Shown here one piece after another: positions 8,837 through 18,944 of a stretch of DNA of 64,000 nt. Each line of letters opens with the position of its first letter. The stretch's first letter is position 1. The position numbers and the translations under genes were made by a program. The stretch comes from Agitococcus sp. (lineage in GTDB: Bacteria > Pseudomonadota > Gammaproteobacteria > Pseudomonadales > Moraxellaceae): contig JAUSLJ010000033.1 in NCBI GenBank assembly GCA_030646715.1, positions 372,001 through 436,000 of the forward strand. The letters run 5' to 3'. The notes beneath the pieces are model-generated. The model saw nothing but the letters and a program-made list of their open reading frames with translations, had not been told where the DNA came from and ran no database searches.

Positions 8837-10498
8837 TTAACCACCAATCTTCTTAAACTTCGCCCGTTTTGGCCCTGCATTGCTGCCGAGTTTTTTACGT
8901 CGCCATACTTCAAAATCGCTATAGTTGCCTTCGTACCATTCCACTTCATCACCATCAAAAGCCAAGATGTGGGTGGCGATACGGTCTAAGAACCAGCGAT
9001 CATGGGAGACGACCATCACGCAACCAGGGAAGGTTAATACTGCATCTTCTAAGGCTCGTAAGGTTTCAATGTCCAAGTCGTTGGAGGGTTCATCGAGCAG
9101 GATGACGTTTGCGCCAAGTTGAAGAATTTTGGCTAACTGTAAACGGTTACGCTCACCACCAGACAATTCACCGACACGTTTTTGTTGGTCTGAACCTTTA
9201 AAGTTAAAACGGCCAATATAAGCGCGCGACGGCATTTCAAAATCGCCGACTTTAATAATATCAAGGCCGCCAGAGACTTCTTCCCACACGGTTTTGTTAT
9301 TGTCTAAGTTGTCACGGATTTGTCCGATATAGGCAATACGCACGGTGTCACCAACAATCACTTCACCTGATGTCGGTTTTTCTTTGCCCGTAATCATGTT
9401 GAAAAGGGTGGTTTTACCTGCACCATTGGGGCCAACGATACCCACAATCGCACCTTTAGGGACGGTGAAACTGACGTTTTCGTACAGTAAACGGTCGTCG
9501 TAGGCTTTGCTGATATTGCGGACATCCACAACCAAGTCCCCTAAACGTGGGCCAGGTGGAATGTACAACTCTTGTGTTTCATTGCGTTTTTGGAACTCTT
9601 TACTGGAGAGTTCTTCGTAAGCATTTAAACGGGCTTTGCTTTTTGCTTGGCGTGCTTTAGGGTTTTGTTGTACCCATTCGGTTTCACGTTTTAAAGCCTT
9701 GTAATGCGCTTCTTCTTGGCGTTCTTCACTTTCTAAACGCGCTTCTTTTTGCTCTAACCAAGAGGAGTAATTGCCTTGATACGGAATGCCATATCCACGG
9801 TCAAGCTCCAAAATCCATTCGGCAACGTTATCCAAGAAATATCTATCATGGGTAATCGCCACAATCGTACCTGCGAAATCCTTGAGGAAACGCTCTAACC
9901 AAGACACGGATTCAGCATCCAAATGGTTGGTCGGTTCGTCTAACAGCAACATATCGGGTTTCGATAATAACAAGCGACACAAGGCAACACGACGACGCTC
10001 ACCACCTGATAAGGTTTTAACGTCGGAATCCCATGCAGGCAAACGCAAGGCATCGGCGGCTTGTTCAAGTTGGTTGTCGAGGTTGTGACCATCCCATGCT
10101 TGAATAATGGCTTCTAACTTTTCTTGCTCGGCAGCGAGTTTGTCAAAATCAGCATCTTCAAGCGCATATTCGCCGAACACTTCGTCTAAACGAGCGAGGG
10201 CGGTTTTGACTTCAACTAAGCCATCTTCAACGTTTTCACGCACGGTTTTGTTGAGATCAAGATGGGGTTCTTGCTCTAAGAAGCCAATTTTAATGCCTGG
10301 TTGAGCGCGAGCTTCACCTTGGAAGTCTTTGTCCACGCCAGCCATGATGCGTAATAGTGTTGATTTGCCTGAGCCGTTTAAGCCCAACACGCCAATTTTT
10401 GCACCAGGGAAGAAAGACAAGGAAATGTCTTTAAGAATCTCACGTTTCGGCGGCACCATTTTCGAAACGCGGTTCATGGTATAGATATATTGCGCCAT
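8837..10498 (-). CDS. ettA: Energy-dependent translational throttle protein EttA (ABC-F)
   Basis: A 553-residue soluble ABC-F protein, the same size as E. coli EttA. Two nucleotide-binding domains are complete: first GLNGSGKST with LSGGERRRVAL and LLDEPTNHLD, second GPNGAGKTT with LSGGERNRLQL and LLDEPSNDLD. The N-terminus (MAQYIYTMNRVSK) and the linker after the first domain, rich in Lys, Arg and Glu (about 240-310), match EttA and not Uup, YheS or YbiT. EttA binds the ribosomal E site and couples entry into the elongation cycle to the ATP/ADP ratio. It is a single-gene unit, with its own terminator and a TATAAT element on the minus strand at 10531-10536. Confidence 0.95.
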   Translation of the reverse strand: MAQYIYTMNRVSKMVPPKREILKDISLSFFPGAKIGVLGLNGSGKSTLLRIMAGVDKDFQGEARAQPGIKIGFLEQEPHLDLNKTVRENVEDGLVEVKTALARLDEVFGEYALEDADFDKLAAEQEKLEAIIQAWDGHNLDNQLEQAADALRLPAWDSDVKTLSGGERRRVALCRLLLSKPDMLLLDEPTNHLDAESVSWLERFLKDFAGTIVAITHDRYFLDNVAEWILELDRGYGIPYQGNYSSWLEQKEARLESEERQEEAHYKALKRETEWVQQNPKARQAKSKARLNAYEELSSKEFQKRNETQELYIPPGPRLGDLVVDVRNISKAYDDRLLYENVSFTVPKGAIVGIVGPNGAGKTTLFNMITGKEKPTSGEVIVGDTVRIAYIGQIRDNLDNNKTVWEEVSGGLDIIKVGDFEMPSRAYIGRFNFKGSDQQKRVGELSGGERNRLQLAKILQLGANVILLDEPSNDLDIETLRALEDAVLTFPGCVMVVSHDRWFLDRIATHILAFDGDEVEWYEGNYSDFEVWRRKKLGSNAGPKRAKFKKIGG

Positions 10499-10530
10499 AA
10501 TTTTGTAGGGGAATAGTTTAAGGTGGCGCG

Positions 10531-10571
10531 ATTATAACGCAGATTCGTTTAAGCTATACTGACTTTATAAT
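10531..10571. promoter_or_regulatory. Divergent promoter region between ettA and the NlpC/P60 gene
   Basis: The 95-base gap holds two consensus TATAAT boxes, one per strand: plus strand 10566-10571, minus strand 10531-10536. Each lies a plausible distance before its gene. No good -35 hexamer is seen at 16-18 bases from either, so both promoters may depend on an activator or an extended -10. Positions are read directly; function is inferred. Confidence 0.5.
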
Positions 10572-10593
10572 CGCTAAAAATAATGAAACGATA

Positions 10594-11115
10594 ATGAAAG
10601 CACTTTTTTTTCTAATTCCACTCATTGGGCTGATGTTTACCGCGACCGTGGTCCGTGCCGACCCCTTAGGTGATTTAATTGACCATTTGCCAATAATTCC
10701 TGACCCTACGCCTTTAGCCCTAAAACCCATCGCCAAGCTTCAAGAAGCAGCTTTATCAGCCATTAGTTTTGTTGGTAAACCCTATGTTTATGGTAGTAGT
10801 AATCCTGATGTCGGTTTTGATTGTAGTGGTTTGGTGCAGTACGTTTTATTGCAATCAGGCGTTAAAAGGTTACCGCGTTCTTCCTTAGAAATGTATGAAA
10901 ACAGCAGTCCGATTGAGGTAGATAATTTAGTCGTCGGCGATTTATTGTTTTTTCGCACCAGCAACAGCCAAATCAATCATGTCGGTATTTATGTCGGTGA
11001 AGGGCGGTTTATTCATGCGCCATCATCGGGAAACTTTGTCCGTTTAGATAAGTTGGAACAGAGTTATTGGCAAAAAGCCTTTGCAGGGGGTAGAAGGGTG
11101 TTGTCGTTGGAGTGA
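10594..11115 (+). CDS. Secreted NlpC/P60 (C40) cell-wall peptidase
   Basis: A 173-residue exported protein. Residues 1-22 form a signal peptide ending near VRADP. The NlpC/P60 domain spans about 50-170: GKPYVYGSSNPDVGFDCSGLV holds the catalytic Cys77, INHVGIYVG the catalytic His129, and HAPSSG a third polar residue (His141). Such enzymes cut the D-glutamyl-diaminopimelate bond of peptidoglycan stem peptides in the periplasm. It has no extra SH3 or LysM domain, so it resembles the short Spr/MepS-like endopeptidases without the lipobox. A TATAAT element lies 23 bases before the start. The glyA gene follows after about 95 bases, probably under its own promoter. Confidence 0.9.
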   Translation: MKALFFLIPLIGLMFTATVVRADPLGDLIDHLPIIPDPTPLALKPIAKLQEAALSAISFVGKPYVYGSSNPDVGFDCSGLVQYVLLQSGVKRLPRSSLEMYENSSPIEVDNLVVGDLLFFRTSNSQINHVGIYVGEGRFIHAPSSGNFVRLDKLEQSYWQKAFAGGRRVLSLE

Positions 11116-11210
11116 CCCGCACTCACGCCTAATATGAAAGAAAATCATTATCGCTTTGATGTAGCCGTGTTAAAATGCCGACATCTTTTAGCTCGACCTG
11201 AGACCCTGCG

Positions 11211-12464
11211 ATGTTTAGCAATACTACTCTTGCCCAGTTTGACCCTGCCTTAGCCCAAGCCATTAGCCAAGAAGATGCACGCCAAGAAGCGCACATCGAA
11301 TTGATTGCTTCCGAAAACTATTGTTCCCCTTTAGTCATGGCAGCACAAGGCTCTAAGCTAACCAATAAATACGCCGAAGGTTATCCGGGTAAACGTTATT
11401 ATGGTGGTTGTGAGTATGTTGATATTGTTGAGTCTTTGGCGATTGATCGTGCAAAACAATTGTTTGGCGCTGACTATGCGAATGTGCAGCCGCACTCAGG
11501 CTCACAAGCCAATGGCGCAGTATTTTTAGCCTTGTTAAATGTCGGTGATACTGTTTTAGGCATGAGCTTGGCGCACGGTGGTCATTTAACACATGGCGCA
11601 AAAGTTAACTTTTCGGGTAAGTCTTACAATGCTGTTCAGTATGGTTTGAATCCAGAAACAGGCGAAGTGGACTATGATGAAGTTGAGCGTTTAGCCTTAG
11701 AGCATAAGCCAAAAATGATTATTGCAGGTTTCTCTGCTTATTCACGGACGATGGATTGGCAGCGTTTCCGTGACATCGCCGATAAAGTTGGTGCCTATTT
11801 AATGGTGGATATGGCGCACGTTGCGGGTTTAGTCGCTGCGGGTGTTTATCCAAATCCAGTGCAAATTGCAGACGTAACAACCACCACCACGCATAAAACC
11901 TTGCGCGGCCCACGTTCTGGTTTGATTTTGGCGCGTAAAAACGAAGAAATCGAAAAGAAATTAAATTCGGCGGTGTTCCCTGGTATTCAAGGTGGCCCAT
12001 TAGTGCACGTCATTGCCGCTAAAGCCGTTTGTTTCTTAGAAGCAATGCAACCAGCATTTAAGACGTATCAACAACAAGTCGTTGTCAATGCACAAACGAT
12101 GGCCGCGGTATTTATTGAACGTGGTTATGATGTTGTTTCTAATGGTACAGACAATCATTTGTTCCTTGTGTCTTTTATTGGCAAAGAGTTAACAGGTAAA
12201 GAAGCCGATGCAGCTTTAGGTCGTGCAGGTATTACCGTCAATAAAAACGCGGTGCCCAATGACCCACGTTCTCCGTTTGTCACTTCAGGTATTCGTGTCG
12301 GTACGCCTGCGGTTACTACTCGTGGTTTTGGTGAGGCCGAAGTGGCAGCATTAGCCAATTGGATGTGCGATATTTTAGATGCACCGACTGACGAGGCTGT
12401 TTTGGCGCGTGTGGCGAAACAAGTGCATACTATTTGCCAACAGTTCCCTGTTTATCCAGCCTAA
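11211..12464 (+). CDS. glyA: Serine hydroxymethyltransferase
   Basis: A 417-residue PLP enzyme that interconverts serine plus tetrahydrofolate with glycine plus 5,10-methylene-THF in the cytosol. Length and sequence match E. coli GlyA. Seen: ELIASENY and the substrate loop [15 protein letters not shown], the PLP-contacting VDMAHVAGL, and the PLP lysine in [14 protein letters not shown]. In many gammaproteobacteria glyA is followed by nrdR-ribD; here a CorC-family gene sits between. A terminator at 12485-12510 ends the unit, so the downstream genes need their own promoter. Confidence 0.98.
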   Translation: MFSNTTLAQFDPALAQAISQEDARQEAHIELIASENYCSPLVMAAQGSKLTNKYAEGYPGKRYYGGCEYVDIVESLAIDRAKQLFGADYANVQPHSGSQANGAVFLALLNVGDTVLGMSLAHGGHLTHGAKVNFSGKSYNAVQYGLNPETGEVDYDEVERLALEHKPKMIIAGFSAYSRTMDWQRFRDIADKVGAYLMVDMAHVAGLVAAGVYPNPVQIADVTTTTTHKTLRGPRSGLILARKNEEIEKKLNSAVFPGIQGGPLVHVIAAKAVCFLEAMQPAFKTYQQQVVVNAQTMAAVFIERGYDVVSNGTDNHLFLVSFIGKELTGKEADAALGRAGITVNKNAVPNDPRSPFVTSGIRVGTPAVTTRGFGEAEVAALANWMCDILDAPTDEAVLARVAKQVHTICQQFPVYPA

Positions 12465-12484
12465 GCTGACATAGACAGTTGATT

Positions 12485-12510
12485 AAGGCGTACTTCGGTG
12501 CGCCTTTTTT
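12485..12510 (+). terminator. Rho-independent terminator after glyA
   Basis: A 9-bp stem (one G-T pair) closed by a TTCG tetraloop is followed by a run of T residues. It begins 20 bases after the glyA stop codon. Confidence 0.9.
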
Positions 12511-12581
12511 GTTTTTGCTCATCTCTCAAGCTCAGCGTATAGTAAACGCCTTGCTGTCGATGGCGTTTATGTTGATTTTGT

Positions 12582-13874
12582 ATGAGTTTTCTCAATCATC
12601 TGTTTATTATTATGGCTCTCATTAGTGCCAGTGCTTTTTTCTCATGTGCAGAAATTGCCTTGGCTTCGGCCCGCAAAATTCGTCTGCATCAAATGGCGGA
12701 TCAGGGTGATGCCAATGCCAAAACGGTGTTGGCCTTACAGGAGCAACCAGGTAACTTCTTTACCGTTGTTCAAATTGCCCTCAATGCGATTGCTATTATG
12801 GGCGGCATTTTAGGCGAACAGGCGTTATCTCCTTATGTTGCCGCATTTTTAGAGCAGTTTTTTGAACATCAACTTTGGCTTGATAAAGCCAGTTTTGTAA
12901 TCTCTTTTATCTCCGTCACCTCGTTATTTATTATTTTTGCCGATTTAATGCCCAAGCGTTTAGCGATGACCTATCCAGAACAAGCAGCGGTTATCATTGT
13001 TAAACCGATGTTGTGGTGTTTACGTTTATTGCGCCCGATTGTCTTTATGTATGATGGTATTGCGACGGGTCTATTCAAATTATTTAATATTAAAACCACG
13101 CGTGAAGATGCGATTACCTTTGATGATGTCTCGGCGATTGTTGATGCAGGCACCGCCTCTGGGGCATTACAACGTCAAGAGCAGCATCTCATCGAAAACG
13201 TGTTTGAGTTAGATACGCGCACAGTCACCTTTGCCATGACCCAACGCGATAACGTCACTTTTCTGCGTTTACAAGATGATGAAGACACGCTAAAGAAAAA
13301 AATTACCGATGACCCACATAGTCGTTTTCTCGTTTGTGACGACCAAATAGATGTAGTTGTCGGTTATGTTGAATCGAAAGATATTCTCAAACGCACCTTA
13401 AACCATCAACCGATTTCCCTAAATAAAGAGTTGGTGGTAAAAAATATTCTAGCGATTCCCGATAGTCTCACCTTGTCCGAATTATTAACGCGCTTCAAAG
13501 CCACCAACCAAGATTTGGCGTTTATTCTGAATGAATACGCTTTAGTGGTCGGTATCGTGACGTTAAATGATGTGATGAAGACGCTTATGGGCGATTTAGT
13601 CAATACCTTTCAAGAAGACCAAATTGTTAAGCGTGATGAAAACTCTTGGTTGATAGATGGCGTAACGCCGATTGAAGATGTCCGTAGAGCTTTAACCATA
13701 GAGCAGTTTCCGAGTGAAGAAAACTACGAAACAGTGGCGGGTTTTATGATGTATTCGTTGAAAAAAATCCCTAAACGTACCGATTTTATTGAGTATGCAG
13801 GCTATAAGTTTGAAGTCGTGGATATTGATAATTATCGGATTGACCAGTTATTAGTCTCACGCCTAGAAAAATGA
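12582..13874 (+). CDS. Hemolysin-C/CorC family membrane protein (CNNM-CBS-CorC), PaeA/YtfL-like
   Basis: A 430-residue inner-membrane protein. The first about 185 residues are a CNNM (DUF21) domain with four hydrophobic segments and the family motif SCAEIALASARK. A pair of CBS domains follows (about 205-330; it includes MTQRDNVTFLRLQ and FILNEYALVVGIVTLNDV), then a CorC_HlyC domain (about 345-428, WLIDGVTPIEDV to DNYRIDQLLV). Family members transport or sense Mg2+, or export polyamines (PaeA); the old name hemolysin is not meaningful. The specific substrate cannot be read here. nrdR starts 12 bases downstream, so co-transcription is likely. Confidence 0.88.
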   Translation: MSFLNHLFIIMALISASAFFSCAEIALASARKIRLHQMADQGDANAKTVLALQEQPGNFFTVVQIALNAIAIMGGILGEQALSPYVAAFLEQFFEHQLWLDKASFVISFISVTSLFIIFADLMPKRLAMTYPEQAAVIIVKPMLWCLRLLRPIVFMYDGIATGLFKLFNIKTTREDAITFDDVSAIVDAGTASGALQRQEQHLIENVFELDTRTVTFAMTQRDNVTFLRLQDDEDTLKKKITDDPHSRFLVCDDQIDVVVGYVESKDILKRTLNHQPISLNKELVVKNILAIPDSLTLSELLTRFKATNQDLAFILNEYALVVGIVTLNDVMKTLMGDLVNTFQEDQIVKRDENSWLIDGVTPIEDVRRALTIEQFPSEENYETVAGFMMYSLKKIPKRTDFIEYAGYKFEVVDIDNYRIDQLLVSRLEK

Positions 13875-13886
13875 GAGCAGTAAATT

Positions 13887-14351
13887 ATGCATTGTCCTTT
13901 TTGCCATGCGGCAGATACCAAAGTCATTGACTCGCGTTTAGTGGGTGAGGGCGAGCAAGTGCGTCGTCGTCGTGAATGTCCTGCTTGTGGTGAACGTTTT
14001 ACCACCTTTGAAGGTGCGGAGTTAGTCACGCCTAGAGTCATTAAGTCGAACGGCAGTAGAGAGCCATTTGATGATGATAAATTGCGTAAAAGCATGATGC
14101 ACTCCTTGCAAAAACGGCCTGTCAGTATTGAAAAAATCGACCGCGCCATTCAAGTGATTCAGCAGCAACTACGGGCATCAGGTGAGCGTGAAGTCAAGTC
14201 ACGGTTGATTGGTGAGATGGTGATGACGGAGTTGGGCAAGCTCGATAAAGTGGCTTATGTGCGTTTTGCTTCGGTCTATCGAGATTTCCAAGATGTGGAA
14301 GCTTTTCAAGCCGAAATCGACAAGCTCAATAAAAACGAGCCAACGCCATGA
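13887..14351 (+). CDS. nrdR: Transcriptional repressor NrdR
   Basis: A 154-residue regulator. The N-terminal zinc ribbon is complete: CPFC at 3-6 and CPAC at 31-34, followed by the ATP-cone (about 49-139: [20 protein letters not shown]). NrdR senses ATP/dATP levels and represses ribonucleotide reductase genes by binding NrdR boxes. No nrd gene lies in this window, so its targets are elsewhere. The stop codon overlaps the ribD start (ATGA at 14348-14351), which means translational coupling, the usual arrangement. Confidence 0.98.
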   Translation: MHCPFCHAADTKVIDSRLVGEGEQVRRRRECPACGERFTTFEGAELVTPRVIKSNGSREPFDDDKLRKSMMHSLQKRPVSIEKIDRAIQVIQQQLRASGEREVKSRLIGEMVMTELGKLDKVAYVRFASVYRDFQDVEAFQAEIDKLNKNEPTP

Positions 14352-15448
14352 CCGATTCCGCGTACATGGCGCGGGCCTTACAGTTGGCTGCCGAAGGGTT
14401 ATATACCACGCAACCCAATCCTAGAGTCGGTTGTGTCATTGTTAAAGATGGGCAGATTATAGGTGAAGGTTTTCATGCGCGTGCAGGTCAACCCCATGCA
14501 GAGGTTCATGCTTTACAACAAGCAGGGGCGCAAGCAAAAGGCGCAACCTCGTATGTTACTTTAGAGCCGTGCGCCCATTATGGCAGAACACCTCCCTGTG
14601 CCAATGCTTTGATTAACGCGCAAGTGAGTCGAGTGGTCATTGCTGCTTTAGACAGCAATCCCTTGGTGGCAGGAAAAGGCCAAGCGATGCTAGAAGCTGT
14701 AGGGATTAGTACGACAGTCGGTGTTTTAGAGGCAGAAGCAAAAGCTTTAAATACAGGATTTTTTCGATGCATGGCAGGTGGTTTACCGTATGTGCGGGTG
14801 AAAACAGCTGCCAGTTTAGATGGTCGTACGGCCATGCAGTCAGGCGAGTCAAAATGGATTACAGGGCAAGATGCTCGTCGAGATGTGCAAAAATGGCGAG
14901 CGCAAAGTGGCGCGATTATTACGGGGATCGGTACAGTATTAGCGGATAATCCGTCGTTAACGGTTCGGCCAGAGGATTGGACAGACTGGCATTATGGTGA
15001 AGTTGTGCAACCTAAACGCGTGGTCTTAGACTCACATTTGCGTATCCCCTTAGATGCTTTGATTTTGCAAACAGCAGGCGTCATTATCGTCACAAATCAA
15101 GACATCACCCATATCAAAGTTCAGCAGTTGCAAGCAGTAGGGGTAGAGGTTTGGTGCTTCGACTCATCATCCTCTGCCAAAATAAATGTCTTGCAGGTGT
15201 TAAAAAAGTTAGCAGAGCAGGGCGTTAATGATGTTTTAGTGGAAGCAGGCGCAGCCGTTGCGGGCGCGTTTGTCGAGGCGAATTTGGTCGATGAATGGGT
15301 GTTGTATTTTGCTCCCACTTTACTGGGTAGTGAGGCTAGACCGATGTTCGATTGGCCTATTCAAACGATGGCGCAGCAACAAAAACTGCAGATTAGTGAT
15401 ATGCGTATGATTGGGAAAGATTTAAGGGTGCTGGCCACCGCGCGTTGA
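14348..15448 (+). CDS. ribD: Bifunctional riboflavin biosynthesis protein RibD (deaminase/reductase)
   Basis: A 366-residue fusion enzyme. The N-terminal deaminase (1-145) has the zinc site HAEVHAL and [11 protein letters not shown]; the C-terminal reductase (150-360) has [13 protein letters not shown] and [14 protein letters not shown]. It performs the second and third steps of riboflavin synthesis from the GTP cyclohydrolase II product. In most gammaproteobacteria ribE follows directly; here ribE is at 32738, after the nitrate block. The gene ends 8 bases from the convergent CBS-protein gene. Confidence 0.97.
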   Translation: MTDSAYMARALQLAAEGLYTTQPNPRVGCVIVKDGQIIGEGFHARAGQPHAEVHALQQAGAQAKGATSYVTLEPCAHYGRTPPCANALINAQVSRVVIAALDSNPLVAGKGQAMLEAVGISTTVGVLEAEAKALNTGFFRCMAGGLPYVRVKTAASLDGRTAMQSGESKWITGQDARRDVQKWRAQSGAIITGIGTVLADNPSLTVRPEDWTDWHYGEVVQPKRVVLDSHLRIPLDALILQTAGVIIVTNQDITHIKVQQLQAVGVEVWCFDSSSSAKINVLQVLKKLAEQGVNDVLVEAGAAVAGAFVEANLVDEWVLYFAPTLLGSEARPMFDWPIQTMAQQQKLQISDMRMIGKDLRVLATAR

Positions 15449-15456
15449 AACTCACA

Positions 15457-15990
15457 TTAACTAGGCCAAGCACAAACACTTAACAACGCATCTAAAATAT
15501 TACTGGTACTGACGACACCGACTAACTTTTGTTGGTCAACGACAAAAACACGATGTATTTTTTGCTCTCTCATCAGTAACGCTACTTCAGGCACAAAAGC
15601 TTCTGTGCTGACGCTAATGATATGCGGGGTCATAATTTGGCTAATAGCACAGTTAAAATCGGCGTATTGCATCAAGCGTTGTAAATCATCTTCTTCAAAA
15701 GCATGGCCTAGATATTCGCTATAACACGATACCGCGATTAACTGCTTTTTCTCGCCGCTACTTAAATTTTCAAAGCGTAAAATATCTGACATTGACACCA
15801 CGCCTTTAATGTCGCCGTGCGCATTAGTGACGGGTACGCCAGTAATATGGTGTTTTAATAGATAATCCAACACCATTTTAATCGACCAATTCTCCTGCAC
15901 CATTTGTACGGGAGTTGTCATCATATCGCTGACTTTGAGGGTGCATAAGTTCGTGCCAATCGTGGCTTTATCAATCGTGGTTAACATCAT
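15457..15990 (-). CDS. CBS-domain pair protein
   Basis: A 177-residue soluble protein built of two CBS motifs: about 22-78 (VSDMMTTPVQMVQENWSIK to GVVSMSDIL) and about 115-172 (ISQIMTPHIISVS to LVGVVSTSNIL), separated by a linker. Tandem CBS domains bind adenine nucleotides or related ligands and act as energy or redox sensors. It is divergent from narK across a 230-base gap, so it may share regulation with the nitrate genes, but its role is unknown. The start may be 15990 or 15987; AGGGGG upstream fits 15987 slightly better by spacing. Confidence 0.85.
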   Translation of the reverse strand: MMLTTIDKATIGTNLCTLKVSDMMTTPVQMVQENWSIKMVLDYLLKHHITGVPVTNAHGDIKGVVSMSDILRFENLSSGEKKQLIAVSCYSEYLGHAFEEDDLQRLMQYADFNCAISQIMTPHIISVSTEAFVPEVALLMREQKIHRVFVVDQQKLVGVVSTSNILDALLSVCAWPS

Positions 15991-16222
15991 AATCCCCCTA
16001 ATGATTTTGATTTATGCCGTGATTCTGCTTCTTATAGAAAATAATAAACAGTAGCCATCGGTAGTAGTCATCTTTCCTCGTAACTTAGCCCTTTAGAACT
16101 ATAAAAACCCTAATCATTTTGTGGTTATGACTCATGCCTTTGATGAATAGTTATTTGCGTGGCCATTGCTTAACCTGACAGTCAGAAAAGTTTCTTTATG
16201 TTGGATGTCGGGGGGTGAGCTG

Positions 16223-17488
16223 ATGAATGAATCCCATTCGGGTGTGTCACGACAGCAGGTGTCGGTGCTTGCTGCCAGTACCATTTCTTTTACCATTTGT
16301 TTTGCGGTGTGGATGATGTTTGCCGTCATTGGCATTCCTATTAAAAAGACCTTGGGTTTAAGTGAAACAGAGTTTGGTTTATTAGCGGCGATGCCTGTGT
16401 TAACAGGTTCGTTGGTGCGTGTGCCTTTGGGAATGTGGACTGACCGCTACGGTGGCCGAATCGTTTTTTTTCTGTTGATGTTAGCCACCGTTATTCCGAT
16501 TTATTTGATTAGTTATGCCACCGAATATTGGCACTTTTTAACGTTAGCGTTGTTTGTTGGTTTGGCGGGTGGTTCATTCTCGGTTGGTACGCCGTATGTG
16601 GCGCGCTGGTTTAAGCGAGAAAATCAAGGCTTTGCGATGGGGATTTTTGGCGCAGGTAACTCTGGTTCGGCGTTAACTAAATTTGTTGCTCCTGTGATTG
16701 TTGCAGCGGCAGGTTGGCAAATGGTGCCTAAAGTGTATGCCTTAGCGATGTTAGTGACAGCATTAGGTTTTTGGTTTTTTAGTTATCACGATAAGTCACA
16801 TTTAGTGGTCAATAACGCCACTTTAAGCAGTCAGGTGCAATTATTAAAAGACCCCAATGTCTTGCGCTATTGCCAATATTACTCGGTGGTGTTTGGCGGT
16901 TATGTTGGCTTAGCGTTGTGGATGACCAAATATTATGTCACTACCTATGGCTTTGACCTCAAACACGCGGCGTTATTAGCGGCTTGCTTTTCTTTACCGG
17001 GTGGCGTGTTGCGGGCATTGGGTGGTTGGATTTCTGATAAATACGGTGCTTATAAAGTCACTTGGGGCGTGATGTGGGTGTGTTTGGGCTCCTTGTTTTT
17101 ATTGTCCTATCCACAAACGCATATGGTGATTGAAACCGTCAATGGCTCGATGACGTGGGATATAGGCTTGAGTCCTATTCCGTTTACCGTGCTGCTGTTT
17201 ATTGTCGGTATTGCGATGGCCGTAGGCAAGGCTTCGGTGTTCAAATTTATCTCCGATGAATACTCCAGCAATATTGGTGCGGTGTCGGGCATTGTCGGTT
17301 TAGTGGGCGGTTTAGCTGGTTTTATGTTGCCGATTATGTTTGGTGCGTTAGTCGATTTAACAGGCGTTCGTTCCAGTTGTTTTATGTTGCTTTTTGGCAC
17401 AGTCGGTGTGTCGATGATTTGGACATTCTTTGCCTTCCGTAAAGAGTCGTATGCCGCGCATTTGGCGCAAGTTGAAGCAGCACGATAG
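16223..17488 (+). CDS. narK: Nitrate/nitrite transporter, NarK1-type MFS
   Basis: A 421-residue major facilitator with about 12 membrane segments. The nitrate-porter signatures are visible: FGAGNSGSALTKFVAP in helix 5 and GIVGLVGGLAGFMLP in helix 11, plus the conserved Arg of LVRVPLGMWTDRYGGR. By type this resembles the NarK1 group (proton-coupled nitrate uptake). The ATG at 16223 follows GGGGG (16211-16215); the frame extends upstream to 16166 but those 19 residues are not family-like. A second, different narK lies 39 bases downstream. The upstream gap (15991-16222) should hold the promoter, but I found no textbook FNR palindrome in it. Confidence 0.93.
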   Translation: MNESHSGVSRQQVSVLAASTISFTICFAVWMMFAVIGIPIKKTLGLSETEFGLLAAMPVLTGSLVRVPLGMWTDRYGGRIVFFLLMLATVIPIYLISYATEYWHFLTLALFVGLAGGSFSVGTPYVARWFKRENQGFAMGIFGAGNSGSALTKFVAPVIVAAAGWQMVPKVYALAMLVTALGFWFFSYHDKSHLVVNNATLSSQVQLLKDPNVLRYCQYYSVVFGGYVGLALWMTKYYVTTYGFDLKHAALLAACFSLPGGVLRALGGWISDKYGAYKVTWGVMWVCLGSLFLLSYPQTHMVIETVNGSMTWDIGLSPIPFTVLLFIVGIAMAVGKASVFKFISDEYSSNIGAVSGIVGLVGGLAGFMLPIMFGALVDLTGVRSSCFMLLFGTVGVSMIWTFFAFRKESYAAHLAQVEAAR

Positions 17489-17527
17489 TTTCCGTCAGCC
17501 TAAGTTCTTATTGAAAAGGGTATTATT

Positions 17528-18901
17528 ATGGCTAAGGTCATTACAACATGGACACCAGAAGATGCAAAATTCTGGCAGTCACAAGGGCATAGTATTGCTC
17601 AGCGTAATTTATGGATTTCTATTCCTGCCTTGTTATTAGCATTTGCGGTGTGGATGGTGTGGTCAATGGTGGTGGTTAAACTGCCCGATATTGGCTTTAA
17701 ATACACACCTAATCAGTTGTTTTGGCTGGCTGCTGTGCCTGCGTTGTCAGGGGCAACATTACGGATTTTTTACTCCTTTATGGTGCCTGTGTTTGGTGGT
17801 CGGCGGTGGACGGCTATTTCGACTGCCTCATTATTGATTCCTGCCATTGGTATTGGTATGGCGGTGCAAGATGTCAATACCAGTTATCCCACCATGTTAA
17901 TGTTGGCGTTGTTGTGTGGTTTTGGTGGCGGTAATTTTTCCTCTAGTATGTCGAATATCAGCTTCTTTTTTCCAAAAGCACAAAAAGGCACGGCACTGGG
18001 ATTAAATGCAGGCTTAGGCAATTTGGGTGTTTCGACCATGCAATTTGTCGTGCCGTTGGTGATTACGGCGGCAGTGTTTGGCGGTATGGGTGGCGAGTCG
18101 CAAACACTGATTAAAAACGGTGTCGAAAAGCAAGTCTGGTTGCAAAATGCCGGTTTTATTTGGGTGCCTTTTATTGTCATGGCCACGCTGGCGGCATGGT
18201 TTGGCATGAATGATATTGCTGATGCCAAAGCGTCGTTTGCTGACCAAGCGGTGATTTTTAAGCGTAAACATAATTGGCTGATGTGTTGGTTGTATTTAGG
18301 CACTTTTGGTTCGTTTATTGGCTTTGCCGCAGGATTGGCTTTATTAACGAAAAGTTTATTTCCCGATATTGACCCGACAAAATATGCCTTTTTAGGGCCT
18401 TTAGTGGGCGCATTAGCTCGACCACTAGGCGGTGTCATTGCAGATAAATTAGGTGGCGCCGTGGTGACGTTATGGACATTTATTGCCATGATTGCGGCGG
18501 TAGTTGGGGTGTTGATGTTTATTCCTCATAACGGCGTTGGCGGTAACTTTACGATGTTTTTAGCGATGTTTTTGGTGTTGTTTACCTTAACGGGTATCGG
18601 CAATGCTTCGACATTTAGAATGATTCCTGTGATTTATTTAACCGAACATCAACGCGCCGCCGTAGGGCGTTCATCTGCTCAAATCAATATGGATGCCGCC
18701 AAAGAGTCCGCAGCGGCTTTAGGTTTTGCGGGGGCATTGGGTGCGTATGGCGGATTTTTTATTCCTAAAATGTTTGGTACGTCGATTGCCATGACAGGTA
18801 GCCCAGATGCTGCGTTATATGCCTTTATTGCCTTCTACTTAACGTGTGTTGTTGTTACTTGGCAGTTTTATGCGCGTAAAAATGCCGAGATGCCTTGTTA
18901 A
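17528..18901 (+). CDS. narK2: Nitrate/nitrite transporter, NarK2-type MFS
   Basis: A 457-residue major facilitator, the larger NarK type, with about 12 membrane segments. Signatures: FSSSMSNISFFFPKAQKG then GLNAGLGNLGVSTMQFVVP in helix 5, and ESAAALGFAGALGAYGGFFIP in helix 11, with the substrate Arg of GATLRIFYSF. This group usually exchanges nitrate for nitrite and prevents nitrite build-up during anaerobic respiration. It is not a recent copy of the upstream narK: the two differ throughout. Tandem NarK1-NarK2 before narGHJI is as in Pseudomonas, and in Paracoccus the two are fused. RBS AAAAGGG precedes the ATG. A terminator follows. Confidence 0.94.
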   Translation: MAKVITTWTPEDAKFWQSQGHSIAQRNLWISIPALLLAFAVWMVWSMVVVKLPDIGFKYTPNQLFWLAAVPALSGATLRIFYSFMVPVFGGRRWTAISTASLLIPAIGIGMAVQDVNTSYPTMLMLALLCGFGGGNFSSSMSNISFFFPKAQKGTALGLNAGLGNLGVSTMQFVVPLVITAAVFGGMGGESQTLIKNGVEKQVWLQNAGFIWVPFIVMATLAAWFGMNDIADAKASFADQAVIFKRKHNWLMCWLYLGTFGSFIGFAAGLALLTKSLFPDIDPTKYAFLGPLVGALARPLGGVIADKLGGAVVTLWTFIAMIAAVVGVLMFIPHNGVGGNFTMFLAMFLVLFTLTGIGNASTFRMIPVIYLTEHQRAAVGRSSAQINMDAAKESAAALGFAGALGAYGGFFIPKMFGTSIAMTGSPDAALYAFIAFYLTCVVVTWQFYARKNAEMPC

Positions 18902-18914
18902 TAATGTATCAGTT

Positions 18915-18944
18915 AAAAAGAGGGCGAAATGCCCTCTTTTTTTT
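18915..18944 (+). terminator. Terminator between narK2 and narG
   Basis: A stem of at least 9 bp (arms 18917-18925 and 18931-18939, loop GAAAT) runs into a T tract ending at 18944. The flanking A-run on the left makes it able to work in both directions. It divides narK1K2 from narGHJI, so the reductase genes either have their own promoter in 18945-19092 or depend on readthrough. Confidence 0.88.

Noticed and set aside
15991-16222. FNR-type palindrome upstream of narK
   Set aside because: TTGAT half-sites occur (for example in 16008-16020) but none has a matching ATCAA at four-base spacing.
17884-18489. 201-codon open frame on the minus strand inside narK2
   Set aside because: It is a shadow of the narK2 frame; composition is unlike a protein and no family features are seen.
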